Positions 25,248-33,772 of a stretch of DNA of 64,000 nucleotides are shown here, piece by piece. The notes under the pieces are model-generated. The model ran no database searches. It was not told the origin of the DNA and saw only the letters and a list, made by a program, of their open reading frames with translations. Positions within the stretch are counted from its first letter, which is position 1. Each line of letters starts with the position of its first letter. Made by a program: the position numbers and the translations under genes. The stretch is taken from contig NZ_CP049742.1 in assembly GCF_015482585.1 (NCBI RefSeq), forward strand, positions 2,387,001 to 2,451,000. Reading direction: 5' to 3'. This DNA is from Mangrovibacillus cuniculi. Lineage in GTDB: Bacteria > Bacillota > Bacilli > Bacillales > R1DC41.

Positions 25248-25391
25248 TTAGCTACGGGTGTTGCTTGTTTTTCTTTGCTTTATTGCTTGGTTTACTTGCT
25301 TTTGATTTACTTCTAACTTCTCAATTGGTGCATCTTGCAATATGTATCTAATTGTTTTTTGTACCGCTTTTGGAAGCGCTTTAAAATCCAT
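25248..25391 (-). CDS. 47-residue basic small protein
   Basis: An ATG with GGAGAAAGAG 3 bases upstream opens a 47-codon frame. It begins MDFKALPKAVQKTIRYILQD and ends KQRKTSNTRS. It is basic, helical, soluble and Gln/Lys-rich. I do not recognise a family. It lies between the polysaccharide phosphatase gene ywqE and the dehydratase gene, on the same strand, and is preceded by a hairpin-rich leader (25430-25570). It could be the first product of a transcript leading into the dehydratase gene. Confidence 0.6.
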   Translation of the reverse strand: MDFKALPKAVQKTIRYILQDAPIEKLEVNQKQVNQAIKQRKTSNTRS

Positions 25392-25429
25392 ACTCTTTCT
25401 CCGTTTTCATTTAAAATAAAACAGGGCAT

Positions 25430-25570
25430 TTAACCCCACCTCACACCCTACCACCGACGACCTTTTATTAAAGGCGTCTAAGGTGAGAGATTTCTCTCAC
25501 CCACAGCAGAACCGAGTGCCTCCATCGATAACGGTGAGGAGACATTACCGTATAATACATAAGACCTATT
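25430..25570 (-). ncRNA. Candidate structured leader RNA
   Basis: The block lies in a 265-base gap between ywqE and the 47-residue ORF and is clearly more G+C-rich than its flanks. Read on the minus strand it offers ACGGTAATG...CACCGT, a perfect GGTGAGAGA-AATC-TCTCACC-type hairpin near 25480-25500, and GGCGTC/GACGACC-type complementary segments. I compared it mentally with T-box, M-box, ydaO, yybP, SAM and preQ1 leaders and it fits none of them. It may be a cis-regulatory RNA for the small ORF or a small RNA. This rests on hairpin content and position only. Confidence 0.4.
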
Positions 25571-25656
25571 AAAATGGTATTTATGGTTATAATAATCCTT
25601 ATTTATTTCACTTTTTTTCCAACATATGACGAAATAAATACGAGCAATTAGCTCGT

Positions 25657-26421
25657 TTAAAACATACCTAAAAACTTTCGTTGTTTAACTCTTGAAGGAA
25701 TTTCTTTTTGTACATTCCGATTCGCTACTAATAACTCTGCATTTTCACTAAATAAATAATGATAATCAGCACCAAATTTTTTATCGATGGTATTCCACGC
25801 TTTTTCCCAATAGAAATTTCTACTAGAAGTGTTATGGGCATCGCTAGCAATAAAATGCGTTAAATTCGACTCTATTAGACTTTCTGAAAACCGTTGAATT
25901 TTCTTACCAAACTTACCTGCTATACTGGCGCTCGTTACTTGGGTTAACACACCGTTTTTCACTAATTTATACAATTTATCTGGATTTTCTATTAACTCCG
26001 CATTTCTTTCTGGATGAGCTATAATCGGTACAATCCCTTTTAAGCTTAAGTCATATAATAGTTGGTCCGTATAGAAGGGAACGGAAGATGAAGGAAGTTC
26101 CACTAACATGTAGTGTCCCAATTGTGTAATTGGTAATATTATTTCTTTGTCTAAATTTTCTAATAATTCTTCTCCTATGTGTACCTCTTGCCCTGGTAAC
26201 ACTGATACTGGAATATCATATTGTTTTAGTAATTCATTGAATATTTCTACAGCTGCTTTTACTTCAGAAGCTGTATTCCTAAACCGACTATCAAAGTGAG
26301 GAGTAGCAATGATCGTTCTTACTCCTTCTTTACTTGCTTGTCTTGCCATCTCTAAACTTTCTTGTTCATGTTTTGCCCCATCATCTATGCCAGGCAATAT
26401 GTGACTATGTATATCAATCAT
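25657..26421 (-). CDS. ywqE: Protein-tyrosine phosphatase, CpsB/CapC (YwqE) type
   Basis: The predicted protein has 254 residues with a PHP fold. The metal ligands appear in MIDIHSHILPGIDDG (HxH at 5-7), ATPHFDSR (about 40-47), PGQEVHIGEE, IAHPERN (about 134-140) and ASDAHN (about 193-198). It dephosphorylates tyrosine-phosphorylated proteins, chiefly the BY-kinase encoded 100 bases upstream, and so resets the phosphorylation cycle that controls polysaccharide length. The order modulator-kinase-phosphatase is the standard Gram-positive arrangement. Confidence 0.94.
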   Translation of the reverse strand: MIDIHSHILPGIDDGAKHEQESLEMARQASKEGVRTIIATPHFDSRFRNTASEVKAAVEIFNELLKQYDIPVSVLPGQEVHIGEELLENLDKEIILPITQLGHYMLVELPSSSVPFYTDQLLYDLSLKGIVPIIAHPERNAELIENPDKLYKLVKNGVLTQVTSASIAGKFGKKIQRFSESLIESNLTHFIASDAHNTSSRNFYWEKAWNTIDKKFGADYHYLFSENAELLVANRNVQKEIPSRVKQRKFLGMF

Positions 26422-26523
26422 TCCTGTTCCTCCTCTACTACAAACCCAATAAAAACCACTTTTTAAAACGTAACACCTTTTTCAGAAAAGAGGAACAGGG
26501 TTAATTTGTCGAATAATGACTAA

Positions 26524-27222
26524 TTACCTATTACTATAATAATAGTAGTAATTCTGTTCACTTGCTTTTCGCCCATTTAAAACGGCTCCAATAATTTTTG
26601 CTTTTGCACCTTCTAACAAATCTTTGGCTTTCGCAGCTGCTTCTACCTCTGTTTGTCCACTACGAATAACTAGCACAATGCCATCACAAACGTTTCCTAA
26701 AATAGCTGCATCTGCTACAGCCAAAACTGGAGGTGTATCAAATAAAATTAAATCATAGTGTTTTTTTGCCGTTTCTAGTAACTCTTTAAATTGGTTAGAT
26801 CCTAATAATTCTGCTGGATTAGGTGGAACTGGACCACTTGTTAAGACAGATAGATTCTCTACCTCTGAAGTTTGTATTGCTAAGTCTAACGTCGTTTGTT
26901 TTGTTAATACATTTGTTAAGCCAATATGATTTCCTAACTGAAATGTATAATGTACTGTGGGCTTTCTCATATCCGCATCAACTAACAGCACCTTCTTACC
27001 AGCTTGGGCAAAAACAATGGCTGTATTTGCGATGGTGGTAGATTTCCCTTCTCCCGGACCTGCCGATGTCGCTAAGATTGTTTGAAAAGGATGGTCCGCT
27101 TCCGAAAAAGTAATATTCGTTCGTAACGTACGATACTGCTCAGAGATTGGTGACTTCGGATCAATATGTGCAATAATGTTACGCTTTGTTGTAAAAATAG
27201 ATTTTTTTTTCTTCTTAAACAC
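26524..27222 (-). CDS. ywqD: Bacterial tyrosine kinase, CapB/YwqD type
   Basis: The predicted protein has 232 residues and is cytosolic. Walker A GPGEGKST lies at 55-62, Walker A-prime LLVDADMRKPT at about 79-89 and Walker B LILFDTPP at about 158-165. A C-terminal autophosphorylation cluster of five Tyr (225-229) is present. EQYRTLRTNI near 28-37 is the EX2RX2R-type oligomerisation motif. It needs the membrane modulator encoded just upstream (8-base overlap) for activity. The pair controls polymerisation and export of the polysaccharide, and in Bacillus subtilis it also phosphorylates UDP-glucose dehydrogenases; two such enzymes lie in this window. Confidence 0.94.
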   Translation of the reverse strand: MFKKKKKSIFTTKRNIIAHIDPKSPISEQYRTLRTNITFSEADHPFQTILATSAGPGEGKSTTIANTAIVFAQAGKKVLLVDADMRKPTVHYTFQLGNHIGLTNVLTKQTTLDLAIQTSEVENLSVLTSGPVPPNPAELLGSNQFKELLETAKKHYDLILFDTPPVLAVADAAILGNVCDGIVLVIRSGQTEVEAAAKAKDLLEGAKAKIIGAVLNGRKASEQNYYYYYSNR

Positions 27223-27967
27223 TGATACTGCCGCCTTTCTCTTCCTTGACTTGATTCCTTCTAGAACGAGATGCTTTCTTTACTTCTTCCTGTTCAATAA
27301 TCGTAATGGAACCAATAACAGGAAGTCCCAATACCCGTTCCACATCATGTTCATTTTTCACTGTGTTATCTAGATACTCTAGTAAGAACGCTAGTCCGAC
27401 TCCAGCCATTAAACCAACTACGATTGCTATTGCAATATTTAAAAGTGGTTTAGGTTTTATAGGGGAAGGATTCTCTCCTACTTCTGCTTGCGCTAAGATA
27501 GTTACATTGTCTAACCCCATTAGATCATCAATCTCATCTTGAAATACTTTTGCCGTCATATTTGCAATATCTTTTGCCATATAAGGATCTGTATCTTCCA
27601 CAGTCAATCTTACTAACTGTGAGTTGTTATTAGAGGATACAGACATTTGACCCATTAAAGTGTTTGCTGTTCGATCTAAATCTAAATTTGCTCTTACCAT
27701 TTTTAAGATTAACGGACTTTTAATAATATCGTTATATGTATTTATAAGCTGAATATTCATCTGTATTTCACTCGTATTTAGAGCTGGGGGTTCATTGTTA
27801 CCAGTTTTATTCACTAATATTTGTGCAGTAGAGGAGTATACAGGTGTTAAGAAATAAAAGCTGATAACACCACTTGTTATGGCTGCTATTAAGGTAATAC
27901 TACTAATCATCCACATTCGCTTTTTTAATGTTTGAAACAATTCTTTTAAACTTATAGTCTCTTCCAT
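27215..27967 (-). CDS. ywqC: Chain-length determinant / kinase modulator, CapA/YwqC type
   Basis: The predicted protein has 250 residues from the ATG at 27967, which follows GGAGGAGAAT; the ATG 12 bases earlier lies in that site. It has a Wzz-type topology: helix 1 at about 20-42, an extracellular helical domain, and helix 2 at about 176-198 with a preceding Pro-rich PSPIKPKP. The cytosolic tail should activate the kinase encoded next. It is the first gene of the ywqC-D-E group. The C-terminal tail is longer and more basic than usual (KKASRSRRNQVKEEK). Confidence 0.92.
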   Translation of the reverse strand: MEETISLKELFQTLKKRMWMISSITLIAAITSGVISFYFLTPVYSSTAQILVNKTGNNEPPALNTSEIQMNIQLINTYNDIIKSPLILKMVRANLDLDRTANTLMGQMSVSSNNNSQLVRLTVEDTDPYMAKDIANMTAKVFQDEIDDLMGLDNVTILAQAEVGENPSPIKPKPLLNIAIAIVVGLMAGVGLAFLLEYLDNTVKNEHDVERVLGLPVIGSITIIEQEEVKKASRSRRNQVKEEKGGSISV

Positions 27968-28290
27968 ATTCTCCTCCATGCTGCTATTTAATTAACCATA
28001 AACTGTATAATATCATGAAAAAACTGAAAAATTGACTAATTCCTATAATTTTTACAATTTGTTTACAGTATCCTATTATATATGACATATCTCTCATGGT
28101 CACCGGGGGTTTTTTGTCGAATCTTGACAGAATGCAACAACATGGTAAACTTACTCTACCTGGTTCCTGTTACCAATAGTGCATGCCCTAACTTTCTATA
28201 GGGAAATCCTCAAGAGGAACCTAAAGTATAGTAATTTGGAAACATGAATGGTCTTCCATTTTGAGAAAGTACCTTCCATTTAATGTGTAT
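27968..28290. other. Promoter region of the ywqC-D-E operon
   Basis: About 320 bases without a gene. On the minus strand a TATAAT-like -10 (CATATATAATAGG, near 28075-28085) lies about 110 bases before ywqC, with only a weak -35 (GTGACC at 17 bases). Upstream is ACCCCCGGTGACC and a purine/pyrimidine mirror, GGTTCCTCTTGAGGATT. I found no clear SinR heptamer pair (GTTCTYT) here. Confidence 0.4.
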
Positions 28291-28327
28291 AAAAAAAGAG
28301 CAAGGACGGGACATCCCCTCCTTGCTC
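28291..28327 (-). terminator. Terminator of the lipoprotein gene
   Basis: On the minus strand GAGCAAGGA...TCCTTGCTC is followed by TTTTTTT. It lies just after the stop at 28336. The stem is strong and the T-run canonical. Confidence 0.9.
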
Positions 28328-28335
28328 TGCTCTAC

Positions 28336-29169
28336 TTAGAGACCACTAATAGATTTATAGTAAGATAAGATCATTTCGTCTTCCTGATAAGTTGCCTGAA
28401 TTTTATAGTGTTCCCCTGATTCATCGTTAACTTCTTCTAAAATTTCCACACTCGTGTATCCCTCTGCATCCAAATGCGTTAGGATCTGTTCCTCTGTGAA
28501 CTGAACATTGTTCAGTACTTTTATGTCTTCTAATTTCCAACTATCCTTATCATTAAGGAACGTTAACTTAACTTTCGCTGCCTCATAAGAGTGGTATAGT
28601 GACCCAGGCGTAAGAGCAGTGATAGAAAATTCGTCAGAAGTAGCAGTCACCGGTTTTGGTTCCATTAAAGGATTAACTAAACGATAAGATGATTCAGCAC
28701 CACAATGACATAATTGACGTAAGTGTTCTTCCGTTAAATACTTAGAGTAGAAATTATCTGTTACAATTGGCATTAAGACTTCCTTTAACGGACCTACAAG
28801 CTTTTCTTTTATGGATTCATCTGTATGATAAGACCTGTTTTCTTTCTTTCTAAACGCTTCTGACACAGCAGTAACTTCCGTTTCTAAATCACTTAGTAAT
28901 CTTTTCGCAATCGAGACTTGCTCGTCAAAAGAAGGAACGTTTACCTCTTTGATTTCTGATTTCTCTGCAGGCTCTACTTCCACTTCTGCTTTTTCTTCCT
29001 CCTTCGGTTCTTTCACCACTGGTTTCACCACTTGATCTGAAGTAGATTCTCCAGTTACTTCCGCTGCATTAGCAGTCGCCTCTTTTTCCTGTACTACTTT
29101 TTCTCCTTCATCTGAACAAGCACCTAGTAAAAGTGTAGTTGTAACCATCGCAAACATCATTTTTCTCAT
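28336..29169 (-). CDS. Lipoprotein of unknown function
   Basis: The predicted protein has 277 residues from the ATG at 29169, preceded by TAGGAGGACGAGAAAA. The N-terminus MRKMMFAMVTTTLLLGACSDEG is a lipoprotein signal with lipobox LLGAC. An acidic, repetitive linker (about 20-85, Glu/Lys/Val-rich) precedes a folded domain of about 190 residues with two Cys in LRQLCHCGAE. The C-terminal segment resembles small alpha+beta lipoprotein domains, but I cannot name a family. It is monocistronic, with its own terminator, and lies between the ywqC operon and a cell-wall hydrolase. Confidence 0.8.
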   Translation of the reverse strand: MRKMMFAMVTTTLLLGACSDEGEKVVQEKEATANAAEVTGESTSDQVVKPVVKEPKEEEKAEVEVEPAEKSEIKEVNVPSFDEQVSIAKRLLSDLETEVTAVSEAFRKKENRSYHTDESIKEKLVGPLKEVLMPIVTDNFYSKYLTEEHLRQLCHCGAESSYRLVNPLMEPKPVTATSDEFSITALTPGSLYHSYEAAKVKLTFLNDKDSWKLEDIKVLNNVQFTEEQILTHLDAEGYTSVEILEEVNDESGEHYKIQATYQEDEMILSYYKSISGL

Positions 29170-29435
29170 TTTTCTCGTCCTCCTACCATATGTTTCTCGT
29201 AATATACGAATTGTTACCGATAAATAACCCATAGGTTTTACCATTAAAATTACACCAGTTAATCTCGAAATAAATTTATCACATTTGTAACAAAAACGTA
29301 ATATAAAAACCAAAAATAATCCATATTTCCTACATCAGTACGATTCATCTAGATAAACACTACATTCTACATGACGAATAATTATTACAAATGTTACATT
29401 ACACAAGAAGTAATTACTTCAGAACCGATTGTTTA

Positions 29436-29478
29436 GCAAAAAAGCGTGCACCGTTATAAATCGGTGCACGCTTTTTTA
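29436..29478. terminator. Terminator of the LysM hydrolase gene
   Basis: AAGCGTGCACCG pairs perfectly with CGGTGCACGCTT, with A-run and T-run flanks on both strands. It serves the minus-strand hydrolase. The roughly 260 bases to its right, up to the lipoprotein start, contain nothing else recognised. Confidence 0.92.
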
Positions 29479-30399
29479 TTAAAACTGCTTATATCCTACA
29501 AATTTAGGTTTCCAGTAGGAGTTGTCCAAAGATGTAATGGTAATCCCAGCTGAAGAGCTAGCATGGATGAATTCATTATTCCCTAGATATATACCCATAT
29601 GAGAGATACCCTTTTTATACGTATCCTTAAAAAATACTAAATCTCCTGGTTTCGGATCAGCTACTGATGTTCCTGCGCTGAAGAATCCAGCTGAATCCAT
29701 TCTTGTCACATTATAACCGGACTGTGAAAGAACATAATAGATAAAGCCACTACAATCAAATCCTTTCGGTGATGTGCCACCCCAAAGATATTTTACGCCC
29801 AATTGCGCTTTTGCTATTTCTACTATATTAGAACTCACAACTGAAGAAACCTCTGCATCAGAAGATATCCGTAAAGATTGTCCTATTTTTATCACATCTG
29901 AAGATAGCTTGTTCCATTCTTTTACCTGAGCAACTGTAACATTGTATTTTCTTGCGATTTTATATAACGTATCGCCTTTTACAACCGTATGCTTCATTGC
30001 TGTAGTCTCTTTTTTCTCAATTGGAGATCCAACGACAGAAGGAATAGACACCGTTAAGACCTGTCCAATAGTTAGAGCATCCGATGATAGATTATTCCAA
30101 GATTTCAGATTGGCAACTGAAATAGTGTATTTTTGTGCAATTTTTGAAACGGAATCTCCAGCTACTACTGTATGTACAATTAATGGATCTGGAACTTGCA
30201 GAACTTGCCCAACGTATATTGTATCTTTAACAAGTCCGTTTAAATCTTTTATCGTATCTATGGTTGTATTGTATGTTTGTGAAAGGGAGTATAGTGTTTC
30301 TTTTGCTTGTACTTTATGTTCCGCTGCATCTACTTCAGAAGTAAAAACACTAGCTGCTAGTAATGTAGTAAGAGAAAATGCAAGAATCGACTTTTTCAT
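29479..30399 (-). CDS. LysM-NlpC/P60 peptidoglycan endopeptidase (LytE/CwlS-like)
   Basis: The predicted protein has 306 residues. A signal peptide (1-25, ending VDAAE) is followed by three LysM modules (about 28-70, 75-117 and 136-178) and then an NlpC/P60 domain from about 190. The catalytic residues are Cys216 in KGFDCSGF, His267 in SHMGIYLG and His279 in FIHAS. It is secreted, binds glycan strands and cleaves the D-Glu-DAP stem-peptide bond during wall turnover or cell separation. The architecture matches LytE/LytF/CwlS with three LysM copies. The gene is monocistronic. Confidence 0.92.
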   Translation of the reverse strand: MKKSILAFSLTTLLAASVFTSEVDAAEHKVQAKETLYSLSQTYNTTIDTIKDLNGLVKDTIYVGQVLQVPDPLIVHTVVAGDSVSKIAQKYTISVANLKSWNNLSSDALTIGQVLTVSIPSVVGSPIEKKETTAMKHTVVKGDTLYKIARKYNVTVAQVKEWNKLSSDVIKIGQSLRISSDAEVSSVVSSNIVEIAKAQLGVKYLWGGTSPKGFDCSGFIYYVLSQSGYNVTRMDSAGFFSAGTSVADPKPGDLVFFKDTYKKGISHMGIYLGNNEFIHASSSAGITITSLDNSYWKPKFVGYKQF

Positions 30400-30567
30400 G
30401 GTAGGTTCTCCTCATATATTCGTAGTCTACGAGTTTTATTACTACCATTATCGTACTTTTTTCACACTATTTCATCAATTTCCGTGAAGTTTTTACACGA
30501 CGATAGTACTTTTAATCTATTAGAAATGCTCCTGTAATACTATAGTAACATATATACCTACAACTGG

Positions 30568-30592
30568 AAAAAACCTCACTAAAAAGTAAGGC
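30568..30592 (-). terminator. Terminator of the gtaB-tuaD-glycosyltransferase operon
   Basis: On the minus strand CCTTAC-TTTTTA-GTGAGG is followed by TTTTTTCC, directly after the stop at 30594. One G-T pair lies in the stem. Confidence 0.75.
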
Positions 30593-30593
30593 C

Positions 30594-31430
30594 TTAACTC
30601 ACTATCTCTTTTGTAGTTGTACTAGCTAATCTAGAAATAACTCCTAATCCATCCCACATTCGAACTGACTCCGCTTCCCGTTCCTTCATTTTAGGCGTAC
30701 TCAGTAATACCCAAAAATTCGCAGTGGGTAAGTCACCTAATTGGTGTTTCTCAGATAAGCGATCCAGGTATGGTCTCATATTCTCTAGATTACCTGACGC
30801 ATTATTGTTGCCAAAAGCATAGATTACACTCGCTTGCGGCACCCGAATAATCTTCCCTCCTGAAGATTGAACTCTCAAGAAAAAATCCCAATCCCAGTAG
30901 TTTCGTACATGTGGGTCAAAGGTTCCTAAAGAATCATGGAGAGCTCGGCGATATAAGGCACCAGATGGCACAAATGTAGAGAAGCTTCGTGAATTTGTCA
31001 CCGAATACTCGTATGCAAATAAATGTCTAGACGTGGGAACTCGATACGTTGGGAAGTTCTTATAATGAACTATTTCCACGTCGCTGTATGCGAGATCCGC
31101 ATGTTCTTCTTCTAGTTTACGTACCATTGTTTCCATATGGGTCGGAAGGATCCAGTCATCGTCATCGATCGTCATAATATAGGTCCCACTTGCGTGTTTA
31201 AGCGCTTCGTTTCTCGCTTTAATATGGTGCAGATTCTCTTTGGTATTGATAATCGTGACGTCTAATTCTGGATATAGCGTGACAATGTGATTAATTGATG
31301 TTCCGTTGTCGTTTACGATGGTTATATCAAAATCTTGGAATGTTTGTTGCGTTAAGCTTTCCAGTAACTCCGCCAGCTCGACTGGGCGGTTATAAGTTGG
31401 GATGATGACCGAAACATGATTGTTGGCCAT
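30594..31430 (-). CDS. Family 2 glycosyltransferase (TuaG-like)
   Basis: The predicted protein has 278 residues. The N-terminus VSVIIPTYNRPVELAELL (6-23), ITIVNDNGTS (about 36-45) and metal-binding MTIDDDDWILP (about 90-100) mark a GT-A inverting transferase. FDPHVRNYWDWDFFLRV near 190-206 is the acceptor ED/WD region typical of the family. It is the third gene of an operon with gtaB and tuaD (gaps of 6 and 15 bases), so it probably uses UDP-glucuronate or a related donor in teichuronic-acid-like or capsule assembly. Confidence 0.85.
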   Translation of the reverse strand: MANNHVSVIIPTYNRPVELAELLESLTQQTFQDFDITIVNDNGTSINHIVTLYPELDVTIINTKENLHHIKARNEALKHASGTYIMTIDDDDWILPTHMETMVRKLEEEHADLAYSDVEIVHYKNFPTYRVPTSRHLFAYEYSVTNSRSFSTFVPSGALYRRALHDSLGTFDPHVRNYWDWDFFLRVQSSGGKIIRVPQASVIYAFGNNNASGNLENMRPYLDRLSEKHQLGDLPTANFWVLLSTPKMKEREAESVRMWDGLGVISRLASTTTKEIVS

Positions 31431-31445
31431 TCGTTCTCCTTCTTT

Positions 31446-32759
31446 CTATGTTGTACTAGAAGGTCGCCCAATAGAATAGTAGGATACGGGATACCCTGCT
31501 GCTTCCTCGATTGTATAACAATTGCGGCCATCGAGAATGACCGGCGTCTTCATCTGCTCCACGTAAGTAGATAGCGGCGTATTTTTAATATCTTCCCACT
31601 CTGTTACAATCATGGCTGCGTCGGCGTTTTGGATACATTCCGTCACGGATTGGCTATATTCAATGGTGTCGCCTAGGATTGCTTGCGCTTTCTTCATTGC
31701 GATTGGGTCGTAGGCGATGATATCTGCCCCAGCTTTTTGCAATTCCTCTATTAATATAAGTGACGCTGCTTCTCTCATGTCATCTGTGTTCGGCTTAAAC
31801 GCTAGGCCTAGCATGGCGATTCGTTTGCCTTGAAGAGAACCTAGAACTTCCATTGCTTTCGTGAAAAGCTTACGTTGTTGCTCATGATTAACACGGATAA
31901 CAGATTCTAGAAGGTCAAAATTATGCTGCACGTCTCCCGCTAGCTGTACAAGCGCTTTTGTGTCTTTTGGGAAACAAGAACCACCGTAGCCGATGCCTGC
32001 ACGGAGAAATTGGGAGCCGATGCGGGTATCCATCCCCATCCCTGCTGCCACGTCTTCCACGTTTGCCCCTAGCTTTTCGCAAAGGTTGGCAATCTCGTTG
32101 ATAAAACTGATTTTGGTCGCCAAGAACGCATTAGATGCGTATTTGATCAGTTCTGCGCTTTCGATATCTGTGGAGAAGATCGGTAGTCCAAATGGGCTAT
32201 ACACTTCCTCCATTAGTATAGACGCAAACGGGGAGTCGGTGCCAATGACAATGCGGTCTCCTTGAAAAGTGTCTTGGACAGCGGACCCTTCTCGCAGGAA
32301 TTCTGGGTTAGAGACCGTATGAATTCGTGTGTCTACTGGTGCCTGACTGATGATCCAGTCGCGGACTTTTCTATTGGTACCAACCGGGACGGTACTTTTT
32401 GTCACGATGACGGTGTCACGTCGAGTGAGATGGCGTCCAATTTGCTCGGATACCTGCTGCACATAGGTTAGGTTGGCGCTACCGTCGGGGTTTTGCGGAG
32501 TACCGACCGCGATGAAGATGACTTCCGCTTCGGCGAAAGCTTGGTGGTAGCTTGTCGTGAAGTGTAGGCGCCCTCTTTGAACATTGTCTTTCGTGAGTTC
32601 TTCCAGTCCTGGTTCATAGATGGGAGAGATGCCTTGCTGTAATGTCTCAATTTTTGCTTGGTCAATATCCACACACGTAACGTGGTGACCGATTTCCGAT
32701 AAGCATACTCCTGTCACTAGTCCAACATATCCTGTTCCGATGATTGCAATGTTTTTCAT
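31446..32759 (-). CDS. tuaD: UDP-glucose 6-dehydrogenase, TuaD/YwqF type
   Basis: The predicted protein has 437 residues, the length of Bacillus TuaD. Rossmann motif GTGYVGLVTG lies at 8-17, STVPVG at 122-127 and NPEFLREGSA at 151-160. Catalytic Cys262 is in GYGGSCFPKDTKAL. It makes UDP-glucuronate for teichuronic acid or the capsule. It sits directly downstream of gtaB, which makes its substrate. Known homologues are activated by tyrosine phosphorylation by YwqD, which is encoded in this window. It is a separate lineage from the Ugd at 7906-9072. Confidence 0.94.
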   Translation of the reverse strand: MKNIAIIGTGYVGLVTGVCLSEIGHHVTCVDIDQAKIETLQQGISPIYEPGLEELTKDNVQRGRLHFTTSYHQAFAEAEVIFIAVGTPQNPDGSANLTYVQQVSEQIGRHLTRRDTVIVTKSTVPVGTNRKVRDWIISQAPVDTRIHTVSNPEFLREGSAVQDTFQGDRIVIGTDSPFASILMEEVYSPFGLPIFSTDIESAELIKYASNAFLATKISFINEIANLCEKLGANVEDVAAGMGMDTRIGSQFLRAGIGYGGSCFPKDTKALVQLAGDVQHNFDLLESVIRVNHEQQRKLFTKAMEVLGSLQGKRIAMLGLAFKPNTDDMREAASLILIEELQKAGADIIAYDPIAMKKAQAILGDTIEYSQSVTECIQNADAAMIVTEWEDIKNTPLSTYVEQMKTPVILDGRNCYTIEEAAGYPVSYYSIGRPSSTT

Positions 32760-32765
32760 GGATGA

Positions 32766-33650
32766 CTACTCCTTTTCCGACTTCGCTAGCATGTTTTGCA
32801 TGTAGATTAGTAGGTCGTTTCGTAGATCTTGACGTGTGAGCGCAAAGTCGATGGTTGCTTTAATGAAACCAAATTTGTCTCCAACGTCGTATCTTGTACC
32901 TTCAAATTCGTAGGCAATGACTTGTCTTAGTACGTTAAGTTCGTTGATGGCGTCCGTCAACTGAATTTCGCCTCCGCTTCCTGGCGTAAGGTTCGCTAGG
33001 ATTGGAAAAATATCAGGCGTTAGAACATAACGACCCATAATGGCAAGGTTGGATGGCGCTTCGTGTTGAGCTGGTTTTTCGACTAGATGCGAGATTGCAG
33101 TCGCGCGTGGTGCTAGCGGTTCGTTTTTGGTTGCGACGATGCCGTATTTGGACACGTCTTCTGGTTGGACGGTTTGTACACCGATGACAGGTAGTTCTGT
33201 TTCTTCATATATATTGATGAGTTGTTTTAAACTTGGAGTATCGGCGCGGACGATGTCGTCACCGAGTAGAACGGCGAACGGCTCATTGCCGATAAACGTG
33301 CGAGCTTGTGCGACGGCGTGGCCAAGCCCAAGCGGTTCTTTTTGGCGGATATAGTGAATGTTCGCTAGGTTGGCAATGGACTGGACTTCTTCTAGCGCGT
33401 TCCACTTTCCTTTGTTTGCAAGAGCTTCTTCCAGTTCGTACGATTTATCGAAGTGATCCTCAATGGCACGTTTTCCTCGGCCAGTTACGATGATGATGTC
33501 CTCAATGCCGGATGCGACTGCTTCTTCAATGATGTACTGGATGGTAGGCTTATCCACAATCGGCAGCATTTCTTTCGGCTGTGCTTTCGTAGCGGGCAAG
33601 AAGCGAGTGCCAAGCCCCGCTGCTGGAATGATGGCTTTTTTCACTTGCAT
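32766..33650 (-). CDS. gtaB: UTP-glucose-1-phosphate uridylyltransferase, copy 2
   Basis: The predicted protein has 294 residues with GGAGGC before the ATG. Signature [20 protein letters not shown] lies at about 4-23, [12 protein letters not shown] at about 39-50, and [10 protein letters not shown] at about 132-141. It makes UDP-glucose for wall teichoic acid, glycolipid and UDP-glucuronate. It is the first gene of the gtaB-tuaD-GT2 operon. It differs from copy 1 mainly in the middle and C-terminal parts, so the two are old paralogues or one was acquired with the capsule locus. Confidence 0.95.
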   Translation of the reverse strand: MQVKKAIIPAAGLGTRFLPATKAQPKEMLPIVDKPTIQYIIEEAVASGIEDIIIVTGRGKRAIEDHFDKSYELEEALANKGKWNALEEVQSIANLANIHYIRQKEPLGLGHAVAQARTFIGNEPFAVLLGDDIVRADTPSLKQLINIYEETELPVIGVQTVQPEDVSKYGIVATKNEPLAPRATAISHLVEKPAQHEAPSNLAIMGRYVLTPDIFPILANLTPGSGGEIQLTDAINELNVLRQVIAYEFEGTRYDVGDKFGFIKATIDFALTRQDLRNDLLIYMQNMLAKSEKE

Positions 33651-33772
33651 AGTTAGTGCCTCCTTTGAAATGGTGCTCCTCTTGGTTAGGCTAGCTCTTC
33701 TTTCATTGTAATACGAATTTTTGGTTTTATTTCTTAATGTTTTGTAAATGTTTTGTGTTGTGGTTTGGGGGG

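Noticed and set aside
25430-25570. Known riboswitch classes (T-box, M-box, ydaO, SAM, yybP, preQ1) at this leader
   Set aside because: None of their conserved cores could be found; kept only as a candidate structured RNA.
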